NCBI RefSeq assembly: GCF_000308855.1
Contig: NZ_BAGM01000028.1
Coordinates: forward strand, 1 to 64,000
DNA length: 64,000 bases
From: Nocardia veterana NBRC 100344
GTDB taxonomy: Bacteria; Actinomycetota; Actinomycetes; Mycobacteriales; Mycobacteriaceae
Reading direction: 5' to 3'
The stretch's first letter is position 1. The number at the start of each line of letters is the position of its first letter. Under the pieces are notes generated by a model. That model made no database searches and was not told the origin of the DNA. It saw nothing but the letters and a program-made list of their open reading frames with translations. Below, piece after piece: positions 10,418 through 19,100 of this stretch. The translations under genes were made by a program, and so were the position numbers.

Positions 10418-11299
10418 ATGTCGGAGTGCGGGTCCACGTTGCCGAGGCGGCAACTCGGGCGGTATCTGCGCAACGGGCGCGAGGAGTGCGGGTTGACGCT
10501 GCATCAGGCCGCCGCGCTGATTCAGCGGAGTGCGAGTACCTTGCAGCGGATGGAGCGGGGGATGGTGGCGCATCTGCGCGAGGTGGACATCGAAGCTCTA
10601 TGCCGCTTGTACGGCTTCGATGACGACCACACCGTAGCAATGAAAGCTCTTGCTGCCCAAGGCAACGAGCTGAGTTGGTGGTGCGAGTACGGTGACTTGT
10701 TGCCTCCGAACTTCGACTTCTACGTTGGCCTCGAGGCATCCGCGCGACGGCTCACAACTTACGAGCCCGAGCTTGTCCCCGGCTTGCTGCAGACACCGGC
10801 GTATGCCAGCGTGCTGTTTCACACTGGCTATCCGGCCGACTCGGCAGAAGAGCACGCACGGAGAGTGCAGCTGAGGATGCGCCGACAGACGCGAATCACT
10901 CGGAAGCATCGGCCTGCGACGCTCGACGTGATACTTCGAGAATCAGTGCTGCGCTGCATGGTTGGTGGTCCGAAGACGATGGCGGCGCAACTGAAACATC
11001 TGGCCGACGTCAGTACCCGCCCGAACATCAACGTCCACATCTTGCCGTTCGCGGCAGGGCTTCCGCTGGGTGAGCCCATCGGGCCTTTCGTCATACTGGA
11101 GTTCGGTACCGACCGCAGCGGCAACGCGGAGGAACCGCCCGTGGTCTACACCGAATGTTTCACCGGGGGCTTGTATCTTGCGAAACCGACCACTGTTCGG
11201 CGCTACCATAGGGCCTACGAAGATCTTCGACGGAGTGTGTTGGACGCTGTCGCCAGCCGTTCCCTGCTCCGGCAGATGGCGAAGGAGTACGTGTCGTAA
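10418..11299 (+). CDS. XRE-family regulator with DUF5753 domain
   Basis: Protein of 293 residues from ATG 10418, which follows GGAGGGAGG. An N-terminal Cro/CI helix-turn-helix (about 8-65: RRQLGRYLRNGREECGLTLHQAAALIQRSASTLQRMERG) is followed by the DUF5753 domain, with EASARRLTTYEPELVPGLLQTPAYASVL and LPFAAGLPLGEPIGPFVILEF. This is the WhiJ-type architecture of actinomycetes, in which the regulator is encoded next to a small DUF397 protein that it controls. The next gene overlaps by one base and is exactly that. It is divergent from the EspG operon (217 bp between starts). Confidence 0.9.
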   Translation: MSECGSTLPRRQLGRYLRNGREECGLTLHQAAALIQRSASTLQRMERGMVAHLREVDIEALCRLYGFDDDHTVAMKALAAQGNELSWWCEYGDLLPPNFDFYVGLEASARRLTTYEPELVPGLLQTPAYASVLFHTGYPADSAEEHARRVQLRMRRQTRITRKHRPATLDVILRESVLRCMVGGPKTMAAQLKHLADVSTRPNINVHILPFAAGLPLGEPIGPFVILEFGTDRSGNAEEPPVVYTECFTGGLYLAKPTTVRRYHRAYEDLRRSVLDAVASRSLLRQMAKEYVS

Positions 11300-11499
11300 T
11301 GGATGACTTATCGACTGCGCAGTGGTTCAAGAGCATCCATAGCGGGGCCTCCGAGAACTGCGTCGAGGTCGCCTTCCTATCGGACGGCACTGTGGGCGTT
11401 CGTGATTCGAAGCACCGCTCCGGACCCGCACTGACCTTCACCGCAGCCGAATGGTCGTCGTTCACCGCCGCAGCATCCCGGGGAGACATCGACTGCTGA
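11299..11499 (+). CDS. DUF397 small protein
   Basis: Protein of 66 residues (MDDLSTAQWFKSIHSGASENCVEVAF). The S-x-x-NCVEVA motif, the VRDSKHRSGPALTF strand and the EW-x-x-F end are diagnostic of DUF397. Such proteins are partners of XRE/DUF5753 regulators in Streptomyces development and antibiotic control. Its ATG shares a base with the stop of the upstream regulator (TAATG), so the two are coupled. Confidence 0.92.
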   Translation: MDDLSTAQWFKSIHSGASENCVEVAFLSDGTVGVRDSKHRSGPALTFTAAEWSSFTAAASRGDIDC

Positions 11500-12038
11500 G
11501 CTCCGAGCCATATCGCACACCTCGGTCGAAACTGCGGGGCGTAGTACCGCGAGACCTCCGCGACCAACTGCTCGGAGCTCGCTCTCGATGCTGCAACGTC
11601 ATACCTCCGACGTGAGGACGCCGTGTTCTGATGGGAAGCCAGGGCGAGGCGTAAATACGCTCTTCCATGTCGAAACGTCGACAGCCGCGTAATCGAAACC
11701 GCATCGAGGGAGCGATGCTGCGGCGAGGGCGTTTTCGGGAACCCCGGCCTTCGCGAGCTGTCTATCGGCATCGACCGGTTTCCGCCCGCGCAGGATCGAT
11801 GGCGATGTCACCGGTTCAGGAGGTGTCGGGCCGGTGCATCTGCCGGCCACGCCGAGTAAGCAATCAACCTGGATCCGAGACACTCATGCGGTCCCGGGGC
11901 GTGGTTGACCTGAGCGGCGTAGTGGTTGCGGCTGCTGTCTGCCTGGCGTCAGTGTCATTCGATCTGCGATGATCGTGAGGCCGCTCGTCTCAGGAGGGTG
12001 GCATTCTCGACATCGAGTCTGAAGACCAGGAGGGGGTC
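11500..12038. other. 540-bp stretch without a recognisable gene
   Basis: No reading frame here shows a ribosome binding site together with family features. A minus-strand frame at 11599-11883 has a protein-like segment but no convincing start or relatives that I know, so it may be a decayed gene. It lies at the junction between the left (regulator/EspG) and right (toxin) halves of the island. Confidence 0.4.
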
Positions 12039-12110
12039 ATGCATGTTGTTCCTGAACTCGTACCGACTGTGTCAGGGCCGATAGGTCCCGGTCGACGAGC
12101 CGGAAGTTGA
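12039..12110 (+). CDS. Possible 23-codon leader peptide
   Basis: ATG 12039 is preceded by one of the best ribosome binding sites in the window (AGGAGGGGG, three bases upstream) and opens a 23-codon frame, MHVVPELVPTVSGPIGPGRR plus three residues. It ends at TGA 12110, four bases before the GTG start of the next gene. That gene has no Shine-Dalgarno of its own, which suggests translational coupling. The alternative is that this is the true start of the next protein and a frameshift separates them. Confidence 0.35.
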   Translation: MHVVPELVPTVSGPIGPGRRAGS

Positions 12111-12114
12111 TGCA

Positions 12115-12465
12115 GTGAACTGGCGCGCCCGCCTCGACGCGATTACCGATGATCACGTCGCTGCCCTGCATGGCACAGAAGTTCAGCTCGACGAAATAGA
12201 TGCACAGGCCAGAAATGCCATGGAGCGGGTCGCGGAGCTGGTTGGACTACCTCCTGATGAATCGGAAGCTCACACTGCGTGGCCAGCGGAGGAAGAGCAC
12301 CGCGCGCAAGTAGCTGAAGCGCCCAGTGCCGGTGAGCGGATGTTGTCTGCTGCGCGGCGAGCGAGTGAAAGCCGCGGTGACGATTACGTGTTGCCGTCCG
12401 ATTGGACTGATGAAGACGAGGCCCGAATGGAAGGCTATGGTCCGCCGAAGTCTTGGCTCGTTTGA
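12115..12465 (+). CDS. Hypothetical acidic protein at the head of the toxin cluster
   Basis: Protein of 116 residues, GTG start at 12115. It is hydrophilic and acidic, with a helical first half (LDAITDDHVAALHGTEVQLDEIDAQARNAMERVAELVGL) and a C-terminal DYVLPSDWTDEDEARMEGYGPPKSWL tail with two tryptophans. It has no signal peptide or membrane segment. I do not recognise a family. It precedes the WXG100-like gene by 74 bp in the same direction, so it probably belongs to the type VII substrate cluster. The start has no ribosome binding site and appears to depend on a preceding short frame. Confidence 0.6.
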   Translation: MNWRARLDAITDDHVAALHGTEVQLDEIDAQARNAMERVAELVGLPPDESEAHTAWPAEEEHRAQVAEAPSAGERMLSAARRASESRGDDYVLPSDWTDEDEARMEGYGPPKSWLV

Positions 12466-12539
12466 GTGTGTTGATCCGAATTTCCGACCGGAGTGGGGGT
12501 GCCGGCCGGCTGTACTTATCCACGGGTAGGAGGTTTGCG

Positions 12540-12878
12540 GTGAGTGGCTACCTCAGCATGAATCCGGACGGGGTTCGGCAACAAGCGAATTCGTTCGAGG
12601 CCGCGGCACGCGGTTTGTCCGAGGCCGCGGGTTCATGGAAGAACATGTTCGATCCCAACGACTTGGGGGCGGAGTACCGTAAGCAGGCCCAGAACATCGC
12701 CGATGGCTTCAATCATGTGGTGAAGGCGGTCGAGGACTGGTCCAGTGCGTGTGCAGCGTTCGGGACTGCGCTCAATCATGCAGCCGACACTGTTCAGAAC
12801 TCCGACTCGCAAGTCTCGAGTGATCTCGCCAAGGTGTCGTTCGACGGCGCAGGCGACCTGACGATGGGTGAAAAGTAA
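12540..12878 (+). CDS. WXG100-superfamily type VII secreted protein
   Basis: Protein of 112 residues from GTG 12540 behind TAGGAGG. It is a helix-turn-helix protein of WXG100 size: MSGYLSMNPDGVRQQANSFEAAARGLSEAAGSW, then a variable loop and HVVKAVEDWSSACAAFGTALNHAADTVQ. The W-x-G turn itself is not strict. Like EsxA/EsxB or EspC-type partners it should be exported through an ESX system and pair with another helical protein. It is followed two bases later by the 736-residue substrate gene, which is likely co-exported. Confidence 0.75.
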   Translation: MSGYLSMNPDGVRQQANSFEAAARGLSEAAGSWKNMFDPNDLGAEYRKQAQNIADGFNHVVKAVEDWSSACAAFGTALNHAADTVQNSDSQVSSDLAKVSFDGAGDLTMGEK

Positions 12879-12880
12879 TC

Positions 12881-15091
12881 GTGGTCGAGCCGAAACCTGG
12901 TCTCGGGGAGGGGAATGCTGCGGCATGGGTAACCATCGGTGGCACCGGCGACGCAACATCGGCCAATTGGGCGGGTTATGGCAAACACGGCCCGTCCGAT
13001 ACCTCGGTCGATAGATTCCTCTCCGGAGACTCCGGCGCCTACAATCCCGGCGCCGACGCGAAGCAGATCCTCGAGACGAACACACTGGACTGGTTCCACT
13101 TGGTCCAAGCGCGTTACGCGATCACGGGGCGGAAGGCCCCGCAGGGTATCGGGCTCGATACGAAAGACGCGATGGACACGTTCTATTTCAGACAGCGTGA
13201 CATGCATCTCGACCATTTGTTCGGAGCGGCACAGCGTATCGAAGCCGCATTGCCGAAGATCACGCAAGCCCATACCGACCAGCAGTTGGCCACACAACGA
13301 CTTTCGGGGCATTGGCAGGGGCCGACCGGTGGCGCGGTACAGGACAAAATCGGAAAGCTCGGCGCCTGGTCCGATGATGCGCTGGATGAGCTGACGGCGA
13401 TCCCGCAGACCGTCTACGCCACGGTCAACGAAATCAAGCAGTGCCTTCAGCGCAAAGCCGATGCCTTCGCGAAGCTGAATATGGTCCACCGTATCAATGG
13501 TGTCGACATGACCAACGGCGAGAGCAGAGGGCAGGGGATCAACACTCGCAACAGCGACGATGAGAATGCCGGAAACGACGACGTATCGGTCATCATCAAC
13601 TATTCTCTCCGACGCGGTATCGGCGATAACGTGCGGAAACAGATCCAGTGGATTGCCGACACCGGAGTTCTCGGTGATAGAAGCGCACTACCGCGCTATG
13701 ACCCGCACGGCAACTATAAAGACCAGCCCGGTTGGGCTGAAGTCACCGAGTTCGACGACAAAGCGCAACAAATTTGCAAGATCTGGACAAATCAATTCTG
13801 TGAAAGCGCCGAGGGGTATTTTCGGGCCTACTCCACGCTTTGTGCCCAGACCGATAAGGCGGTGGAGCAATATCTGCAGGTCGCTGTCGATGCGCTGAAC
13901 AACGCAGGGCACCTAGGCAAGGCTCCGCAGCCACAGGACCCCGGCCCTTCCAACCCGGTTCCGTCGAATCCGGGCCCGGCAACGCCGGGCGTGCCGGGTC
14001 CTGCGGTTCCGGGGCCGGCGGTTCCCGGACCGGCTCAGACAACGCCCGCAGCGGCGGCCCCGACTACACCGACAACGAGTCCCGCAGGTACACAAGCCAA
14101 TCCGGCGCAGATCCTCTCGTCTCTCGCGAGCCAGGCAAGTCAAACCGTCCAACAAGGCCTGACCCAGACCCTGCAACAAGGCCTCAGCCAGATCCAGAAC
14201 GTCGCGCAGCAAGGACTGGGGTCGTTGGGCGGCAACATCTCCGGTCTCGGTTCTCAGCTTTCCGGTCTCGGCTCCCAACTGACCGACGTCAAGAACCTTC
14301 CCGGTTCAAAAGAGCTCGCCAATCTCAGCGCACTGGGCGGGAACCTCACCGTGACGCAGTCGCCCAACGGCACCATTACCGCCAAAGTTACTGGGCCCGA
14401 CGGGAAGTCGCAGGAATACTCGATGGGGATCAAGGACGGGGTGCCGTTCTTGAAGCCCGGGCCGGCGGAGCCGTCAGATCCCACTGCGGCCGGGCCGTCC
14501 GACGACAAGAGCTCGACGCCGGGTAGTGCACGTCCGTCCGGTCCAGGCCCCGGTGGCGCCTCCGCGGCTGGGTCGTCGGCGCAGTCGTTGACTCCAGCGC
14601 CCTCGGGTGTCGCCACGCCGGGTTCGCTGCCGGGGCACGCAGCCGAGCCACGTTCCGAGAACCCCAACGCAGCCTCGGGGACGGGAACGAACGCCCCCGC
14701 CGCGCCCGGTATGCCGATGAGCGGGATTCCCCATGCTCCGGGAGGCGGTGGCAAGTCCGCCCCGGATTCGGAACGCCCGCCGAGTGGGATCGTTCCACCG
14801 AAACCGTTGTGGACGACGGTTCCCGGAACAGGGGGCGAGATACCTGATGGCCCCGCCGGGCCGGACGGTCCGGGGCCGGAACTGGCGACGGTCGGTCCGC
14901 TGGATGGCAACTCGCCGAAGCCGCCCACTGCCGGCCCTGAACTGGCGACCGTGGGCCCGCTGGAGAGTGCTCGTCCAGCGCCCACTAGCCCCAGTCACGT
15001 TGCCACGGTTACCGACTCGCCGCCGGCGGCGGCTGCTCGGCCGTCCACTGCAGGAGTGAAGATCGAAATCGACACGGGCGAATCGAAATGA
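12881..15091 (+). CDS. Large ESX-substrate-like protein with Pro-rich and coiled regions
   Basis: Protein of 736 residues, GTG start two bases after the WXG100 stop. Residues about 95-210 are helical with a W-x-G-like turn (SGHWQGPTGGAVQD, about 142-155). Residues 240-345 form a second folded region. Residues 347-405 are Pro/Gly/Ala-rich, and residues 407-475 hold repeated QQGL units (TVQQGLTQTLQQGLSQIQN) that look like a coiled coil. A short strand-rich domain (NLTVTQSPNGTITAKVTG, about 485-525) is followed by a 200-residue Pro/Ser/Gly tail with two copies of GPELATVGPL near the end. No enzymatic motif was seen. It resembles long EspB/EspE-like secreted proteins in layout only. Confidence 0.7.
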   Translation: MVEPKPGLGEGNAAAWVTIGGTGDATSANWAGYGKHGPSDTSVDRFLSGDSGAYNPGADAKQILETNTLDWFHLVQARYAITGRKAPQGIGLDTKDAMDTFYFRQRDMHLDHLFGAAQRIEAALPKITQAHTDQQLATQRLSGHWQGPTGGAVQDKIGKLGAWSDDALDELTAIPQTVYATVNEIKQCLQRKADAFAKLNMVHRINGVDMTNGESRGQGINTRNSDDENAGNDDVSVIINYSLRRGIGDNVRKQIQWIADTGVLGDRSALPRYDPHGNYKDQPGWAEVTEFDDKAQQICKIWTNQFCESAEGYFRAYSTLCAQTDKAVEQYLQVAVDALNNAGHLGKAPQPQDPGPSNPVPSNPGPATPGVPGPAVPGPAVPGPAQTTPAAAAPTTPTTSPAGTQANPAQILSSLASQASQTVQQGLTQTLQQGLSQIQNVAQQGLGSLGGNISGLGSQLSGLGSQLTDVKNLPGSKELANLSALGGNLTVTQSPNGTITAKVTGPDGKSQEYSMGIKDGVPFLKPGPAEPSDPTAAGPSDDKSSTPGSARPSGPGPGGASAAGSSAQSLTPAPSGVATPGSLPGHAAEPRSENPNAASGTGTNAPAAPGMPMSGIPHAPGGGGKSAPDSERPPSGIVPPKPLWTTVPGTGGEIPDGPAGPDGPGPELATVGPLDGNSPKPPTAGPELATVGPLESARPAPTSPSHVATVTDSPPAAAARPSTAGVKIEIDTGESK

Positions 15092-15268
15092 CCTACGACG
15101 CACGAGAGCGTTACGACGACCGAGGGGTACGGTCCACCCGACTCGTGGCTGCGGTAGCGTGCCGGGGCGGTGCGGTTCGGGTCCGCACGTAGCAACTGTC
15201 GGGCTGCTTCGAAACGGGGGCAAGGTGCGGTACATCGCGGTGAACGGTTCGAGGGTCGGCTGATCGGC

Positions 15269-15703
15269 ATGGACGACTGGGAGCGTGAGAAGATTCGTGC
15301 CGCCAATGACGGCCTGCGCGCAACGCTCGACGCCATCCACAGCGAGTTCGACCGTGAGCTGGGGGAATTGGAGGGCATTCAGAGCAAGCTGGCGGCATTG
15401 ACGGTTCGTGCCACGTCACCGAACGACCTGGCGCAGGTGACGGTGAACGGGTCCGGGACAGTGACGGAAGTCAAGATCGCCGACGATGCATTTCGGCGCA
15501 GTACGCCTCGGCAGTTGACCGAGGACATCAACGCGGCGATTCGCGGCGGGGTCGAGGCGGTGACGCAGGCGCGCGCGAAAATCCTCGAACCGGTGCAGTC
15601 CGTGATCGACGGGATGGCCGGCCTGGACGAGGTCCTGCCGGGGATGCCGAGCATGCGTGAGCTGCGCCAACGGTTTTCCGAGTTTCCGACTCGGGAGCAA
15701 TAG
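15269..15703 (+). CDS. YbaB/EbfC-like protein of the toxin cluster
   Basis: Protein of 144 residues. It has the YbaB/EbfC layout: a long N-terminal helix (DDWEREKIRAANDGLRATLDAIHSEFDRELGELEGIQ), the central strands VTVNGSGTVTEVKIADDAF, and C-terminal helices. Such proteins form dimers and can bind DNA. In Nocardia and Streptomyces, divergent copies precede CpnT-like toxin genes, which is the context here. The ATG at 15269 fits the family start, although the ribosome binding site is weak. GTG 15224 is an in-frame alternative. Confidence 0.78.
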   Translation: MDDWEREKIRAANDGLRATLDAIHSEFDRELGELEGIQSKLAALTVRATSPNDLAQVTVNGSGTVTEVKIADDAFRRSTPRQLTEDINAAIRGGVEAVTQARAKILEPVQSVIDGMAGLDEVLPGMPSMRELRQRFSEFPTREQ

Positions 15704-15792
15704 CCGAGTGCAGTTGCGATGCGAGTGGAACCGGCCCGGCGGCGCGTGCGTCGGAAGAGGGGGACGGAGTACGCCGATGAGGGAGTGCGAAC

Positions 15793-16113
15793 GTGGTTGA
15801 CTTCTTTGCCGATCCGGAGCGGCTGCGGGCGATAGCGCCGAAGTTCGAGCAGCTCGGCGAGGATGTCGAAACCGCGTTGGAGAAGTTGCGTCGAGGACTC
15901 GAAGCCGAAGGACGCTGCTGGGGAGGAGATCGCCCGGGAACGGAGTTCGAAAAGAACTATCCGCAGGAAGGTGACGGGAGCGTCAAGCAGACGCTCGACG
16001 AGCTGGCGGCCTTGGCGGCCACGCTGAGGGAGACCGGAAACAAGATCACCGGCACCGCGAACCTCGTCCAGAATCAGGATCAGGCCAGTGCCGACGGCAT
16101 TCGCAAGGTGTAG
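15793..16113 (+). CDS. WXG100 family type VII secretion target
   Basis: Protein of 106 residues from GTG 15793 with GAGGGAG upstream. Two helices flank the RCWGGDRPGTEFEKNY turn, where W-G-G corresponds to W-x-G and the E-F-E-K-NY pattern is common in actinobacterial WXG100 proteins. It ends in VQNQDQASADGIRKV. It lies 15 bases before the toxin gene and is the probable secretion partner of the toxin's own WXG100-like head, as in other CpnT-type loci. Confidence 0.88.
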   Translation: MVDFFADPERLRAIAPKFEQLGEDVETALEKLRRGLEAEGRCWGGDRPGTEFEKNYPQEGDGSVKQTLDELAALAATLRETGNKITGTANLVQNQDQASADGIRKV

Positions 16114-16128
16114 CGGGGGAGCGAACTC

Positions 16129-19100
16129 GTGACACTGTGGCGGCCTCCGCAGATCCCCTACCTGTCGGATTTCCTTTTCGGCCATTGGCCCGACGGCGAC
16201 GAAGATGCCATGCGCCGCGCAGCCGGGCACTGGTCGGATATGGCCAAGGCACTGGAGGAGCTGAAGCAGCCGGCCGACCTGGCGATGGTGGGCGCTCTCG
16301 ATGCGATCGACGGCAAGGCCCATTCCGCGATGTCGAGTTACTGGCAGAACATCTCAGGTGGTGACGGCAGCGAACTGCAACGTCTCATCAACACCTGCAA
16401 CAGCTTCGCCGAGCAGCTCGAACACGGTGCCACGGATATCGAACACACCAAGCTGACCATCTATATCTCGGCGATGGTCATGGTCGCTATGACCGCCTGG
16501 TCGTGGGTTCCAGGTGCCGGCCAGGCGGGCGAGGTCGCGGCCGCGGCCGCGGTCAAGGTGACGGTCCGTGCGGCCGTGCAGAAGCTACTAGCCGAGATCA
16601 CCACGAAGGGTGCCGCTTTCGTCGCCAAGCGTCTCGCCATGCGCGTGGGCGCCAAGGTCGCTACGCAGGCGGCGATCGGTGCCGGTATCGGAGCGGGCAC
16701 GGATGCTGCCGCACAAGGCATTCAGCTGGCCGCCGGCCATCGCGAGGACGGGTTCGATCCGGCCGGCTTCCTTCGGGCTACCGGGGCCGGGGCCGTTGCC
16801 GGTGGTGTGACCGGACCCATGAGCGAAGGCATCGGCGGAAATCTGGCGGGGCGGCTCGCCGGCGGTGCCGAACCCGGGCTGGTAGCCGGACTCGTCGGCA
16901 AGAATGTCGCGGAGGTGCCGGCCAACGTCGTGGGCAATGCCGCGGCTCAGCTCGCGACCAACCCGGATCATTCGATCGACGCCGGCACTTTGCTGGAGGG
17001 CGCCGGAGGCGGCCTGGCGAGTAAGCCCGAATTCGGCGGGCACGGCACGTCACCCGGCGGTGAGGCGGCGGGCCCGCATCCGGAGTCGGCGCCGGACAAG
17101 CCCGCCGCCGGCGGATCGGATCATTCGCCCGATCCCTCACCGCGGCCGTCACCGTCGGATCCGGGAACTCCCGCGGCGGCCGACGGTACCCATCCGTCGG
17201 GTATCACCCATCAGGATTCGGGTACGTTGCCGGCGGAAACTCCGCCGGCAACCGGAACCGATCACGCGGCCACAGTGGCTGCGGGACATGAGACATCCGT
17301 TGCCGCCCAACCTGATTCGAGCACACACCAGAACGGCGACGCTAGGCCTTCGTCCGAATCACGCGCGAACTCCGGGTCGCAGACGACTTCCGAACCCGGG
17401 GCGGCGCATCAGCCGACCTCCGCACCGGCGGGGTCCTCGGATCGTGCCGCGCCTTCTCCTTCCCAGGCCCCGAACGTTGCGGGTGCCGAGCGACCAGTGC
17501 CCGCGGCACGTCCCGCATCCGAGGTCCCGGCGCGTCCGGATACGCCGGGGCCGGCTGCGGACCGCGCGGCCGCACCTCAGCGGGCTGCGGAACCTCCGCG
17601 CTCACCGGCAGCCGATGCGTCCGTGCACCGAACTACCGAGTCACCGGCCGCCGGGCCCGCTTCGCGTCCGGAGCCCACACCAGCCCGGCCGGTCCATACC
17701 GAGGCGGCTCGGCCCGATGCCGCCGGCCGGCCCGTTCCTGAGGCATCGCATCGACCGTCCGTTGCCGAGCGGCCCTCGGGCGCGCCGCCGCGTCAGCATC
17801 GACCCGACACCCCTGGCCGCACGGCGGATGGCCCGATCTCGCGCAATACTGCTGAGCCGCAGCATGTCTCGGATGGCGGAGCTCGGACCGAGACTTCTGC
17901 TCCACCGGATTCGGGAAGGGATTCGGCTCCTCGAGCTTCCGGACCGGACAGCGCGCCCGCGACACCTCGGCACGGTGCTCCCGAAAATGCTTCCCGGCAA
18001 GATCTTTCGAACAGCGATCGTCGGCCGACGGGGCGACCCGAGCACATCGCCGACCCGATCAGCACCGACGTCCCGCAGCAAGCGCAACCCGTCCCGGTTG
18101 CCGTTTCGCCGCCTGTGCACAGTCCCGTGGACGATCGCCCTACGAACGCGAAACCGGCCGAGGCCGCCTCGCACGAAGGGGTTCCCGACAGCCCGCCGGA
18201 GGTCAATGCCGGCGGTGTGATCAGGCCGCGTGACGATTTCGCCGCATTCGAATGGGCTGAGGACGCCTACGAACGCTTCCGGAGTGACGACAGCGATATC
18301 GACCATATGGCTCGGGTTCTCGCTGATCATCCGCGCGCCGACGGTAGTCATTTTTCGCGAGAAGATATTCGCCGGATCAAGGATCACCTGTTCCGAGAGG
18401 AACATCCGATACGCGACTACGACGGTGAGGTTGTTCACCGGCGCTACGACGCGGACCCCGACATCGCCGAGGCCTGGATCCGGGTGCGGTCGGGCCGTCC
18501 TGATCCGGCGGACCTCGTACTACTGGAGCACGAGTTCGCGGAGGCCAACTACTACCGCGACCACCCGGGCGCGCTGTATCAGGACGCGCATGCGCATGCC
18601 AATATTGACCACAACTGGGCCGAGGTCGCGGCCCCGCGCTCGGGCGAGCGGTACGACACATTCTGGGGATCACACGATGGCGCTACTGATCTACTACAAC
18701 CAAATCAGGAACACGCCGGACGAGGTGGAGTACCGGTTCGGGGAGACGAGAGAAGCCCTGGACCGCACCCTGACGATCGACAAGGCGAACAACGCCCCCC
18801 GCACGGACCAACCGGAGGACGTGATCTTCCGAGCGGCCGCGGGCCAGATCATGCTCCGGGCCAAACGCGAGAAGCAGTGGCCCAGCAACGGAGTGATCGC
18901 TTCCTGAGCGGTGACGAGAAGGAGCGGGCTTCCGGAGAAAAAGATGGCCCTGTACGTGCTCTACCGGAAGACAGCGGAAACCGAGACCGAGGTGACCTAC
19001 CGGTTCGGCAGCAGCGAGACCGACCTGAACCGAGAGTTGGTGATCGAGAAGAACGGCCCGACCGTCGCACCGGACGACCCGCTGGTGATAAAGGTGGCCG

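Noticed and set aside
11599..11883. Minus-strand 94-codon frame in the 11.5-12.0 kb gap as a gene
   Set aside because: There is no ribosome binding site, no recognised family and no conserved context. It is kept only as a possible decayed gene in the gap description.
14254..15340. Minus-strand frames with Gly/Ser/Pro-rich translation opposite the 736-residue protein
   Set aside because: They only mirror the low-complexity Pro-rich tail, with no ribosome binding site or domain.
7118..16113. A complete ESX secretion system
   Set aside because: EspG, WXG100, PPE-like and lipoprotein genes are present, but no EccB, EccC, EccD, EccE or mycosin gene lies in the window. This is an effector locus that depends on a machine elsewhere.
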